Shown: piece by piece, positions 34,545-45,066 of the stretch
Layout: each line of letters opens with the position of its first letter
Numbering within the stretch: the first letter of the stretch is position 1
Source of the DNA: Rhyacophila brunnea
Lineage: Eukaryota > Arthropoda > Insecta > Trichoptera > Rhyacophilidae
Assembly: GCA_022495005.1 (NCBI GenBank)
Contig: JAGYXB010000615.1
Coordinates: 186,001-250,000, forward strand
DNA length: 64,000 nt
Direction: 5' to 3'
Notes under the pieces: generated by a model
What the model saw: only the letters and a program-made list of their open reading frames with translations
Databases searched by the model: none
Told to the model about the DNA's origin: nothing
Translations under genes and position numbers: made by a program

Positions 34545-34743
34545 ACATTTTGTATATTATGTTACATTATGTATAGCGGTTGGCTATTCACTATGCTAGT
34601 CATATCCAGATTTGATGTATGCAGATTTTTATAGAATGAATTAAGAAAACCGTATTATAATCTGTCTACCTACCGAAGTAATCACTTTACCCATTCACGG
34701 TACCTACTCAGTTATATTTGAAGCGATCAACAATGAGTAGGTA

Positions 34744-34937
34744 GAGGCGGCTCTCGTGGTGCAGTGTGTAAGGCGCTGGCCTTCCACCCGAGAGTTCTGG
34801 GTTCGATTCCCGGTCATGACAAAAACATTTATGTGTTTTTCTCAAAGCCTGGGTATTAGTGATTGTTCAAAATTACTAACAACCACCTTGTACGAAAAAG
34901 CAAGGACGACATGGTTATTAATAATTCTAAAAAAAAA
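34744..34937 (+). mobile_element. tRNA-derived SINE S2 with TSD
   Basis: Same family as S1, on the plus strand, starting at GGCGGCTCTCG. The A-box TGGTGCAGTGT has one change from S1; the B-box GGTTCGATTCC is perfect. The body ends TTATTAATAATTCT plus an A-run. It is flanked by AATGAGTAGGTA on both sides (34732-34743 and 34938-34949). High identity to S1 and near-perfect TSDs suggest both are recent. S1 and S2 are head-to-head. Confidence 0.93.
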
Positions 34938-34949
34938 AATGAGTAGGTA

Positions 34950-35436
34950 TATCTGGTATTAATTTTAATTAAAATTATAGTAGTTTTGCTTATCAATATA
35001 ATTTATAATCATCCCTAAATCAATATGTTAAACATTAGGATTACACACCATTAAGACATACTTATCTACTTAAATTGAATTCTTCGACTTTGAATTTGAA
35101 CGATGTTACATAGAAATAAATATTGACTCAGATTTACTAATACTGTAAAAAAAAAACTTAAATCAATTGGTTTTTGTTACCAGTGCAGCAGTGGTCGTCA
35201 AATTTTATTGTTTCACGGCATCTTATTAGTACCTATAGCTGTAGGCACATATTATAATGTTTTTTTTTCACGAAACTTTTGAAGAAACTTTTAAACTCGA
35301 AAAAAATTTCGATCCCAAATCTTAGAATCAAACTAGACCCTACCAACTGCAAAAAAACGCAATGTCTGCGATGAGGAAAAAGTAGTGTGCGATGTGTTGA
35401 AATTGTGTTATCGCCTGAAGAAAACAGTCACAGAAT
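34950..35436. other. AT-rich stretch with a lone hAT-like left end
   Basis: CAGTGGTCGTCAAATTTTATTG near 35189, followed by TTTCACGGCA, resembles a hAT left terminus. No right end was found. Confidence 0.4.
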
Positions 35437-35444
35437 CATACGAA

Positions 35445-36265
35445 TAGTGGCGCACCCAGGATTTAATATTGGGGGGGCCCAAGGAGGAGAATGTAAATTA
35501 GTCCTATAGGCTCTTTTTCTTCTTCACAGCCTAATTTCTCGTTTATCGGTCTTTTGTCTATTGCACTCGGTGTACCTACACCATGGTCCCCACATCCTGA
35601 AGCGGGCCCTTAGGCTAGGATATTTGAGGGACCCCTACCTACCGCTAAGATTAAAGACAGTGTGAAACAATACATTAACGTTTTTCAAATTGTGTTAGTT
35701 CAAATTAAGGGTACTTATACAGTGAACTATTGGCGATTTTTAATACATCTACTTTAATAATGGAGCTGTCAAGTATTGACACATAATAATCGAAAAATAT
35801 ATTGCACAATTATATAAGTAATTGAAAATGTTCATGGCCTTGAAGTATAATAGCGACTTTTTTTACTATTAAAGCTAATTTATGTTGTGTTTTTATCTCA
35901 CTTATCTGGTCAACCCGACACGCCGGGCCCCCAGACTAGAGCCCTGTCAGCCCTCCCCAGCCATGACCTACACCACTCCGGAATTCGGGTGGAAACCGAG
36001 AATTTTTTGACAGTTCCATTAGGGATTGGGTTTCTAAAAAAACCTGACATTAGTGTTTCGAAGTTTTTGTGTTAGAAATTAAAATCTAAGCAATTTTTCT
36101 AAAAAGGGTGCTGGAGAATTATTACAAATCATTTTTGTGCCGTGTTTTTATTTGTCTAAGCCCAAATGGTATAGTTTATTGGCTTTCGATTTCAATGTTT
36201 AAAATCATTCTGATAATTTTCATTTTTGGGGGGTGCCAGGGTCCCTTGCCCTGGGTGCGCCACTG
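35445..36265. mobile_element. hAT element H5, perfect 8-bp TSD
   Basis: An 821-bp element with ends TAGTGGCGCACCCAGG and CCTGGGTGCGCCACTG (on the right, CCCTGGGTGCGCCACTG), inside the perfect octamer duplication CATACGAA (35437-35444 and 36266-36273). Internal G-runs after the left end (TTGGGGGGGCCC) mirror GGGGGGTGCC near the right. Two internal modules, CCCCACATCCTGAAGCGGGCC (about 35586) and CGACTTTTTTTACTATTAAAG (about 35857), recur in a broken relative at 57027-57950, and the first also occurs in H7. No transposase domain remains. Confidence 0.93.
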
Positions 36266-36424
36266 CATACGAATCTATCAGTATGTACGTGTAGTATTAC
36301 ATTTAATTAGAATTAAGGTACTTATACGTTTTGCCTTTTTTTGCACTTTTTATTACACTGGTACGCCTCTTTGCCTGATTATCTCGCATAAAATTAGATC
36401 AAATGATATTCACTTGTATTCATA

Positions 36425-36562
36425 TAATCATCTTTATCATTTCATCGATCCAGCGGCCTCTAGGTCTACCTTGCGGAAGTTTTGTACCTCTTGGTTACCA
36501 TTGGATGACTAGATTTGTCCAAGAATTATCCCTTCTTCGAGCTATATGTCCAGCCCATATAT
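36425..36562 (-). pseudogene. LINE ORF2 C-terminal fragment
   Basis: Minus-strand reading gives LHIWAGHIARRRDNSWTNLV, an in-frame stop, then PRGTKLPQGRPRGRWIDEMI. WAGHxARRxDxxWT ... PRxxKxxxGRPxxRWxDxI is the hallmark of the region downstream of the reverse transcriptase in many insect non-LTR elements. Only about 45 codons remain. The next segment of the same kind of protein is found at 37800-37925, possibly another piece of the same dead element. Confidence 0.65.
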
Positions 36563-36679
36563 GTAGTAATAATTAAATAAATAGAGAATATATGTCAAAA
36601 AAGTATTTTTAGAATATTAAGTACTTCATTTTCATCCTAGAGCTAGAGTGCAAAGTTATGAAGCGTATACTCTACCTTC

Positions 36680-36964
36680 GCATCTATTCTATACATAAGA
36701 CTGCTATCGGCGGGTATCGAGGGTAGTTTTTCATAGTTTTGTATTGATATACCTATTATAATTTTTACAATAGGTGCTGTGTTTTAACAGCATCTCTCTT
36801 GGCTGTGCAAACTTTTAGAACGAGATAGAAAGTTTTGACTGTTTAGACAGCTAACTTATTGTAGTAACAATTATATTATTACCTCTCAATACAAAAATAT
36901 GATAAACTGGCCTCGATAGCTGCCGATAACGGCCGATAGGAGCCTTGTGTATAGAATAGATGCG
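36680..36964. mobile_element. foldback MITE, long inverted repeats
   Basis: GCATCTATTCTATACATAAG at 36680 is mirrored by the reverse complement of CTTGTGTATAGAATAGATGC ending at 36963. The inverted similarity continues through CTATCGG and TATCGAGG to TTTGTATTGA for about 80 bp each side, around a 120-bp centre. Non-coding. Flanking duplications are not obvious. The superfamily is not assigned. Confidence 0.75.
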
Positions 36965-37271
36965 CTGATGCTATTATAGAATATTTTACAGCGTCCCAGG
37001 GCGCCGAGGTGCATACACTTTCGAAACCTCTGATTCGTGCTTTATGTTGCAGTCTGTGGCCTCAAATATAAACGACGTTGCAAAAAATGCACATCGAAAT
37101 CAATGTAATCTAATGATTGGAATAATGCAATACCTCTCTAATTACAGTGCAATTACGATTTAATTCCACGAAGTAATTGGGATTATTGTGCAAATGTATT
37201 CATACCCGATACACGTCATAATAAATTGATATCGTCCATGTAATTATGATGCACGTATGTCGTAATGCGTA

Positions 37272-37595
37272 GATGACATTGAGCTACCTTACAAGCTGCT
37301 AGTCGGCGAGTTTAAAAGCGGGCGAGTCAGCTAGTGCGATTGTGATGATGACACACAAAACCGCTCACTCAGACGCCAACAAACTAGCGAGTTGAAACGA
37401 AACCTTCATTTTTCTCTGCGCAGACGCAGATCGCCCACACTCCAGCGAATAGCGAGTAAAGTAGCCCGGTTTTCAACTTTTCTCGGTAGATTGTTTACAA
37501 TCTGATTGTTAGCTAGTTTGATGATGACACTGGGCGAGTTTACAAGCAGATTGTAATTCGCTGGCTTGTAGCTTGTAAAGTAGCTCAATGTCATC
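37272..37595. mobile_element. foldback MITE, GATGACATTGAGCTAC ends
   Basis: GATGACATTGAGCTACCTTA at the left and TAAAGTAGCTCAATGTCATC at the right are inverted copies. GATGATGACAC/GATGACACTGG and GGGCGAGT words recur internally on both strands. 324 bp, GC-richer than surroundings. The minus-strand open frame at 37406-37609 is a by-product of this repeat structure. Confidence 0.75.
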
Positions 37596-37706
37596 GAGCC
37601 ATAATACATCCGAAGACTAGTAGGTATGCATGTTTGTTCACATGGAAATATTTATTTTCCAGACCGAATATAACTATTCTACGTACCTACGCAAATTATT
37701 TTCAGA

Positions 37707-37795
37707 ATGAAGTCGACAGGTATAGCATGTCTGACCATCATAAAGTAAACTGCTTCAAAGCATTGGTCCATGGCGCTTTTAAATTTCATTAGCAT
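37707..37795 (-). other. open peptide segment shared with 30.1 kb
   Basis: Minus strand encodes MKFKSAMDQCFEAVYFMMVR, then HAIPVDF. It is related at the protein level to the frame at 30031-30165. It lies just 3' of the LINE fragment at 37800-37925 on the same strand, so it may be part of that element's 3' region, although the 30.1-kb copy has no LINE next to it. Confidence 0.35.
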
Positions 37796-37799
37796 CATC

Positions 37800-37925
37800 A
37801 AACGTTAATACACTGCTGGACGAAGGCCTCCACTACCTCCCTTCACTCTTCTCGGTCCTTCATTCTTCGCTGCCACGTACACCCAGCGAACTTTATGAGT
37901 TCGTCCCTCCAGCGGGATTTAGTCT
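37800..37925 (-). pseudogene. LINE ORF2 extreme C-terminus
   Basis: Minus strand gives SRWRDELIKFAGCTWQRRMK, DREE, an in-frame stop, then REVVEAFVQQCINV and a stop. RWRDxLxKFAGxxWxRxAxDRxxWxxxxEAFVQQ is a conserved ending of many insect LINE ORF2 proteins (RTE- or jockey-like; not resolved). The in-frame stop shows it is dead. Confidence 0.7.
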
Positions 37926-38667
37926 CTAGGCATAGGCATGTAATTGTGCATGAAATTCGCAACCAACTCCGATTATTTGACCGCCAAATGCTGGTTTTGG
38001 CTAATTTTTGGAAGACGCCCAAAATGTTTATATCAACAGGTATTAATCATTCGTTTCGAAACCATTATTAGTAGGTACATATATATGCATTTTGATTAAT
38101 TGTTAATCTAACTTTTGAGGTATTGGTGTTCTACGAATATAACAATGCAATTAATTTGTGCATAGCCTGTTACTCTTGTCCCAGTGTTATAAGAAGTTTT
38201 TTTGTTGTCTTTATTTTCAATCGTATTTAATCACGCGTTATCGATTGGACAACACTTGTAAAGATTAATCTTGTTGGCAGGAGCAATTCGCTACGCAGGA
38301 GGACATTCCTTATAACAAGCGGCAAACTATCTATCTGCTGGCTCCCCATTGCCCAGTGTCCTCTCGCTATATTCGTGCGACCATGCTTTCGTTTACACGA
38401 CAATTATGTTGACGGTATTAAAATGATATCGAATATACCATCATACATAAAACTAGTTATGTGAAAAAACATACATTTTTTTAAAATAAAAAAATAAAAT
38501 TGTAACGTAGAATAGTTTCAGAAGTCTTTCCCTTTCCAGCAAGTGCTTAAATTATTAAGCTATTGACCCAAGTGTCCTTGTGACTATTTATTTTTTAGTC
38601 AAAACGGTTTTCGCCTAGATAACAATATTATCGACCGCTAAATCTCGTACAATTTGTATATAATAGC

Positions 38668-39125
38668 TAGTCTATGACGATTTGGCTCCGGGACAACTGG
38701 GCGCCCCGCAATCGAATGAAATTCGAAAATAATCTATGAATTATAGGTAGGTACATTTGTAATATATATTTAATATCTATTATTATTTATATTTAAATTA
38801 TTAGATATATATATTATTATGTAATACTTACTTCGTGAGAATTTAAATATGCACACGTAACTAATAATTATTTAATTGCGCATATTATATTTAAGTTCCC
38901 AACGAAAAGAGAGTTCTTTTATTTTTATATAAAGCCTCATGATAATTCTCAATCCGCAATAAAAAACATTATCTTAAGAGGAAAGTGAATTAAAACTACT
39001 AAGTAGTAGATAGAAACTGATTAAAATTCCTCGTCTACTTTCTGCATAAGATCGTAACGAATGTCTATTTGTTTCATTCGACAGTGTGGTGCCCAATTGT
39101 CCTGGCGCCCAGTTGTCCCATTCCC
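38668..39125. mobile_element. element G2, GGGACAACTGGGCGCC ends
   Basis: Related to G1. GGGACAACTGGGCGCC at 38690-38705 is mirrored by GGCGCCCAGTTGTCCC near 39104-39119. Shared interior blocks include GATAGAAACTGATTAAAAT and AAGTTCCCAACGAAAAGAGA. G2 is longer than G1 because of AT-rich expansion near 38760-38860 and an extra block before the right end. No flanking 9-bp repeat was found for this copy. Confidence 0.7.
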
Positions 39126-42100
39126 GTGGCTGGGTCTTTTACTATCGTTGCACGCCATTTGTATGCAAGAATTTTATAGTACCTATTGAGTTTTGCACAA
39201 CTTAGTACGTATGTATATATCTGTTTCCGTGTGAAATGTAGGTACTGAGTACTTTATTAGCGTCTGTGTATTTTTTCATCTTATTTTTCTCCTTTACGTA
39301 TAAATAATGTGAATTCGTAATTATTATTCTATTTTTCAATTTTCAGATGTATACAATTAATATGTCATTAAATATTGTCATACGAAGTTGTCCAAAACAC
39401 TCTCGCGAAAAGTAGTAATTTTATACCCTTCTAACTCCGTTTGATTCAATAGAAATATTCTATACCTACGAAACCTACGTTTGCTTCTTTCTGTACCTAT
39501 TTATTAATTTATAATGTGTTCGATTCGTTGTCCATTTTTAAACAATGCGTAGATAGATAAGTAGGTACTACCACCATTGGCGGCTCTTTGCTAGATAATA
39601 TGGGAGGTCAGTTTTAAATAATTTTATATTATTTTAATTTGCCTTTTCGTTGTACACTTAAAAGACGTATAGCAAACTGGCTTTTTAAACATTATAAAAG
39701 AAGTGCTATAAATTGTTAGATAGTTAGATAGAAAAGATAGGTACCTACTTACCCTTCAAAAAAATGTATATTTTCACATCAAACAATCAAAAATATTTAA
39801 TAAAAACTCCGTAGCTTTTTAGCTTCATTTTTCATTAAACTGTCACTATCAGAAAAAGTGTTGTGTACTGTTATGAAATGGCGGGATCATTTATATATAA
39901 ACACTTTTTATATTTCCACTGATTTTATTAGAAGGTTACTTTTATGATTGATACCTATAGCAGATTACATTTTAAAGGGTAACATTTATACAATGGTTTA
40001 ACTGTTTAACACAATGAATGCAGTCGATGCGTTTTAGTCAAAGGTTGTATTTAAACTAAACTAAAAAGCTATTTTTGGTAGAGTACTATAATATTACAAA
40101 ACAAACAATGACATTGCATATGAAACTTTCAGACAACAATAGGAAGTTTGAAATAATAAAAATATAAAAAGGTTAACCAGATAAAAATAATACGGTTGAA
40201 ACAATTGGTAGGTAAAACAAAACATGCTCAATGAAATCGCATGTTTGGTAGGTAAAACAAAACATGCTCGATGAAATCGCGAGGCAATAATAATTAATAA
40301 CAGAACAACGTTTTATACCTGTTTCCTTTAACACACTGAAAAATGTATTGTTATCTCTTTCTCGGACAATGACGAAAATCTTGCCTATGCTGCGTAAAAA
40401 CAAATTTAAAAAAAGACTGGCAAAATGTGTGCTTTCTCCGTTTCACATATGGAAAATGAGAGAGAAAGAGAAATATTAGAAATATTTTATCCCGGCGTAT
40501 TCCAAAATGACCCAAAGTATAGCGACCAAGCGGATTCTGTTTGTTTGAATTTTATACACACAGTTCGTCCGTCCGTGTGCGTCTCGCCTTGACGTGTTAG
40601 CTGATAATTATTATAATACATTGTACCTACATCTTAGATTATAACCTACATAGATTGTAAGATGTTTATTTTTGGAGGGTCATTGACCAAATGACCTAAT
40701 AGACCAGCCGCCATTGACTACCACTAACCACGGTCAACATTTTCCATGCTGTGTATATGGGACTCTCAGCAAAAGTTGACGGTTGAGTTATGTGACTGAC
40801 CCCGCACTAGATATGAGTTGGAAATACTGTCACCAGTTTGTGTACTCAAGTTTCGGATGAAACTACCCATACTAAGTATTTGTGGCCCAATAAACTTATT
40901 CCAAAAAACTTGTGATGATATCATCGCGAGTCACTGTTCTGTGCACTCGCCAGTTGGTAGACTTTCAACACTATTGACATTAAATGCGCACGAGCGAAAT
41001 AGCACTTGAATATAGGTATATTTTAATTTATAGTCTATTGCGTTCGAATGTATGAATTATTATTAATAGGTCTAATAATAGGTCATAAATTTTGTGTCGC
41101 AGCACAGTGGTAAGATGACGCACAGGCTTAGGCTTGTTATATACCGCTCAAAACATATTTAAAATTAAAAAATCACCGTTATTCATTTTTGTTAACAATA
41201 ATATTGTAACCTAACAGAAAAACAACTCATAAATTTAAAATTTTATAATAAATGGGACTTTTCGACATGCGGAGCTCAGTGTATTTTTAGCGATTATATT
41301 GAAGCCGATACACAGTCTGAGTTCCCTGAGCCGATACGTATTTTAAAATACTAATAATATGGAGTTGGTTTTAGTTCCAGTTGAGTATGAAACTTTTATC
41401 GCATACGCACGCCAAACGATCTATATAGTATTCCAAATACTAGTAAGTATTTTGGAACAAGTTTATATACTAAGTATTTTTTTATACTGGTAGTAAGTAT
41501 ACTTAGTCTTCAAAATCGACCAGTTTTCCCATCTCTACCCCGCACTCTAACCATATCGCGGCTTGACGCGTCTGCCGCTGACCAATTTTGTCGTCGCCTA
41601 ATACTCAGACAGACACTCATGCGCTTTGAACCAAGTATAGATCATGCTAAATGTACACGTCACATTGCGGTACCTTTATTATAAAAGAATACGAAGGCAC
41701 AATTATTGCTACTGAACCAATGGTCACACTGTTCCAATTAGTTTGTTCGAGTAGCGGAAATTCGCGCGATACGGGTGCAAACACGCACGATCGGTTCGCC
41801 TGCGACCGGCTGTTTCACGAACCGGACGTACGATGTTGTCATCATGATGACCGGCTATTTGGATCTCCTAGTTATTTTCCCACCCAATTACTTACTCCTT
41901 GAGATCACACACTATTCGTAAATATAATTATATCTCTTGATCTTCTTCATCGCGACCTCATTGCTGAGTATCATTTCCCGGGTGATTTGGTCGTCCACAC
42001 CTTTCATTCATCGGTACGGTACCTAGGGCCCTCAGCGAAAAACCTGTGGCATTGTTGATATGGTATGTGGTATGGTTCTTATATTTTAATAATAAAAAAA

Positions 42101-42324
42101 CATTCCTGATTTTCGTGGGTAACGTAAACAAAATATGTCACTGTCTTTTTGTCGATGTATCTTATTCTTTTTTATACAGTTAGTCAATAAAAATTAATTA
42201 CAAGTTTCATTGTAGTATTGATTTGGAGCATAGACGTAAACAATTTATTGTACAAATTCTATCAACCTCTTAGCTTAGGTCTAGCCCTAGGCCTATATTA
42301 TAATCTGCTTATAATCGAAAATAC
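39126..42324. other. long AT-rich stretch, few signals
   Basis: Contains the 40-bp duplication listed separately, a possible hAT terminus (CATTGGCGGCTC near 39578) and a tRNA-like A-box word (GCACAGTGGTAAG near 41102). It also has a GC-richer patch at 41640-41900 (GCGCGATACGGG, CGATCGGTTCGCC) that could be promoter or 5' UTR sequence but has no recognised coding content. Confidence 0.4.
40205..40280. repeat. 40-bp direct duplication
   Basis: TTGGTAGGTAAAACAAAACA followed by TGCTC(A/G)ATGAAATCGC occurs twice in tandem with a 40-bp period and one mismatch. Small local duplication, recent. Confidence 0.9.
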
Positions 42325-42332
42325 CTTGCAAT

Positions 42333-43309
42333 CAGTGGCGAAGGTTGGGGTTAGGCTGTCAATATCTGCGATAAATAGCGCACACTAAACTTTGTCAGTC
42401 ATACGTATTTGTTTTCATTGAAATAAAGCTACAACTTACAGATGGTGTTAGGTAGTTAGTTTTTAAAATTCAATTGAACTCTCAGAAGACCAAGGCATAA
42501 TAGATAACAGTCAAAAAATACTCGTATCTATATCTATATAAATATCTGTAAAATATCTAAAATTATGCCATTGAATCATAACTTTGGATATTTTATTGAT
42601 AGAAAAATAGTTGTAATCTATTATAGTTTGGTGGTGACGCATCAGTGAAACGGCAAATAATTTTCAACTGTAGGCGCGACGAAATTTTGGACTCGCTCGC
42701 ATTCAGTGAGAGAACGTCGAGCTAGAAACACGTCACTTTGCTTCGTGATGGCGACGGGCCAATTAATTCTTAAATCGTGTAAAGATGACTAAAAACGTTA
42801 CCCATTTACTTTAAAAAGAAAACATGTCAATGAATATATTTATTGTTACTAATAGAACAATAAACAGAACATAAAATGGACGTATGTTGGATTTATATGA
42901 CAAATAATATTTCGTTTGACAGGCGTCATTTGCACCCGCGACCCGCAATCCGCGCATCGCCTAGCAACGATCTTTTTAGACCGTGCCTCAGCTGATGTAC
43001 GGCCTTAAGCAGGGCTTAATGAATTTTAAAGAAGTAACCTACAATATTTGTAATAATGTAAGTACTTATTCTTAATTCAACGAAAACAAAAAAAAATAAG
43101 TATGAATGAAAAAGTGTGCACAATTTTGTCGTAATGCCCAAAATATACGAAAACTACATATTATTATGATTCGATTTAGGCAGGGTTTAATTGATTTTTA
43201 AGAACTAACCAACACTATCTGTAAAAGTCTTAGTTCAATAAAAACAAAAACGTATGACAATTTAATGTGCACTATGTGTGCTGGAGTCTACCTCCACCCT
43301 TCGCTACTG
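42333..43309 (+). mobile_element. family A hAT-type MITE, copy A6, with nested B1
   Basis: The termini are CAGTGGCGAAGGTTGG and TCCACCCTTCGCTACTG. The flanking octamer CTTGCAAT (42325-42332 and 43310-43317) is a perfect duplication, the best proof that family A belongs to the hAT superfamily. L arm, AT centre, R' and R are all present, but R' is split at its GGTTTAAGCAGGG site by the 369-bp element B1. Without B1 the element is about 600 bp, like A1 and A3. Confidence 0.93.
42636..43004. mobile_element. TTAA-flanked MITE B1, nested in A6
   Basis: A 369-bp non-coding element found again at 52713-53074. Short imperfect inverted ends: GACGCATCAGTGAAACGG left, GGCCGTACATCAGCTGAGG when the right end is reversed. 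It is followed by TTAA (43005-43008). The uninterrupted family A sequence has TTAA at this point, so insertion was into TTAA, as for piggyBac-type elements. The left TTAA has mutated. No transposase; piggyBac origin is inferred from the target only. Confidence 0.8.
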
Positions 43310-43317
43310 CTTGCAAT

Positions 43318-43924
43318 ATTTCTATAAAATGATTAATGGGACACCTTCGTAGCGAATTGAATTTGACTGATATCCTACCTACACAATTTATCTACATAGG
43401 CAGTCGAACTTGGTTATTACGAGGAAGATGGGACCGACTGAATTTGCTCATTATAAGCATTACTCGTTATATCATTATATATAACATTTTTCGCGCCACG
43501 TTCTATTTAAGCATAATATGCTATAACTAACATGGTAATATTATAACATAAAAATCTGAAAACCATCGTAAAAATCCCCGAAACAAGCATGGCATTCATA
43601 AACTACAAAAGAAGTTGTTTATTGTAATGATGTGCTGAGCCGCCGGCGCTGGTAGATCCCTACTTATTTCACAAAGCTTGGATTTTTTACATGCAATTTC
43701 AACCATATGCGTGGATATGTTTTCAATGTTGTCGGCGAAAACACCAATTAGGTACGTAGAAATTTAACTGGTGTCATAAACGTAATCCGATCCCGGCGGC
43801 ACCGGTCTAGTTAACTGCCCGGTCGAATTTTATTGTTTAGGGCAGAAAATGTTTTTTTAAACGATCGACACATTCACCGTTTTGCTCGGTATAGCCGAGA
43901 AGTATAAGTTAATATCATAATAAG
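43318..43924. other. AT-rich stretch, nothing recognised
   Basis: No coding or repeat signal beyond chance frames. Confidence 0.5.
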
Positions 43925-43974
43925 TTATAAAAGCGAATACATAAATGTATGGAGAAAATCATAAACTTGAAATG

Positions 43975-44210
43975 TCAACGAATGTTTCCTCATTACATCC
44001 GAGATCTCGCTATTTCCGTGATGGTGATAACCAAGTTCGACTGAATTTAAAGGCTTGAGCACCATTGGTATCGACGACGGGCGACGCGCTGCCGCCGAAG
44101 GGCGCGACCTGCCACGCCCCAGCTGCCCGCAGACCCTCAATCTCCCGACCACATAATCACCCCGCATAGCACCGTGTCGCTTCAGATCGCCTTCTCGGAA
44201 CACTAATTAT
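43975..44210 (-). other. CpG-rich island, possible first exon
   Basis: 44040-44205 is strongly GC- and CpG-rich relative to its surroundings and open on the minus strand from a methionine at 44203. The peptide starts MFREGDLKRHGAM, passes through an Arg/Ala/Ser-rich stretch, and becomes more natural-looking at PMVLKPLNSVELGYHHHGNS and EISDVMRKHSLTFQ, where CAA|GTTTAT offers a weak donor. No family recognised. Alternatives are a promoter CpG island or an old GC-rich repeat. Confidence 0.25.
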
Positions 44211-44630
44211 TCTAGATTTTTTCGTTACCCTTTCGATCCGATTATTTTATTGCCCTTTTTTTACTCATCCGGATCAGGCAACGGCCTGGCACTGAGGGTA
44301 AATAGATCTGGTCCCGGAGGTACGTTGACTCAAGTTAGAAACTTAACATTCTTGGTTGTGGAAGTAAACTGAGTAAACGATAATTTATGATTTCATATAC
44401 CTAAGGCATCAGCGATGATTTGTACTTAATATCTTATATCATAGCAAATATACTTATTTAATTCTAATTCATCGATGATTTGATCACCAGGTAGCAGTGT
44501 TTTCCATCTATTTCAGCATTCAGGCCACGATGTTGGTGGAAAATTTGCTTCTCTCCAAACCTGGATAGTAGAACGAGTGTTTTTTAGGTTGTATGATCAA
44601 AGTCCTGCGCAGATAAGCCGAGAAGGATCT

Positions 44631-44820
44631 ATTGTTGTTTTAATTTAATAAAACGCAATTTTTTTGTAGTACTTATTCCACTTTTAATCAATAGATTAGG
44701 ACCGGTTTCGTCCGCCTCAGAGAGACACTTTCAACTTTGAAACTTAAAACTTTCAAATTAAAACAACAATACAATGCAGTTCCACCATGAATTGACACTT
44801 AACCAAATGAAAGAAAAAAT
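44631..44820. mobile_element. repeat F2 (GACCGG family) with 12-bp TSD
   Basis: A 190-bp insertion bounded by the direct repeat CGAGAAGGATCT (44619-44630 and 44821-44832). It contains ATTGTTGTTTTAATTT at the left, mirrored by AAATTAAAACAACAAT at 44755-44770, and the family core TAGGACCGGTTTCGTCCGCC. A short tail ending GAAAGAAAAAAT follows. The 12-bp duplication and A-rich right end resemble retroposition, in contrast with the inverted-repeat look of F1. Confidence 0.65.
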
Positions 44821-44832
44821 CGAGAAGGATCT

Positions 44833-45066
44833 GTCTAAACTAAATATAAACGTGCCTAGGTTTGTCCATTGTCCGGGATGAGACCTGGCCTCCTCTAGCT
44901 GTCGTTGTCATTCTGATATTTCATCCGATACCTTCCTCCAATCCAGTGTGGATTATGTATTTATGCATCCTTTGTTACGCCATCTAACCACTGCAACTTA
45001 GGCCTTCCATCACTTCTCTACTAGGCAGATTTCCATCAAAAACTTTCCGGGCTGTGACTGTGAGTA
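44833..45066 (-). pseudogene. RTE-like LINE ORF2 C-terminal fragment
   Basis: Minus-strand frames contain ARKVFDGNLPSREVM, then (after a shift) GRPKLQWLDGVTKDA, then (another shift) QLEEARSHPGQW. These correspond in order to the C-terminal end of many arthropod non-LTR ORF2 proteins (GRPKLRWLDxVxxD ... LEEARxHPG). At least two frameshifts and no upstream domains: a dead 5'-truncated copy. Repeat F2 is inserted at its downstream edge. Confidence 0.65.

Noticed and set aside
34747..34820. Possible tRNA gene (GGCTCTCGTGGTGCAGTG...GGTTCGATTCC)
   Set aside because: Two copies with long bodies, A-tails and target-site duplications show that it is a tRNA-derived SINE.
35887..36075. GC-rich open frame as a possible exon
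   Set aside because: It lies inside hAT element H5, which has perfect target duplications, and its sequence recurs at 57.8-57.95 kb.
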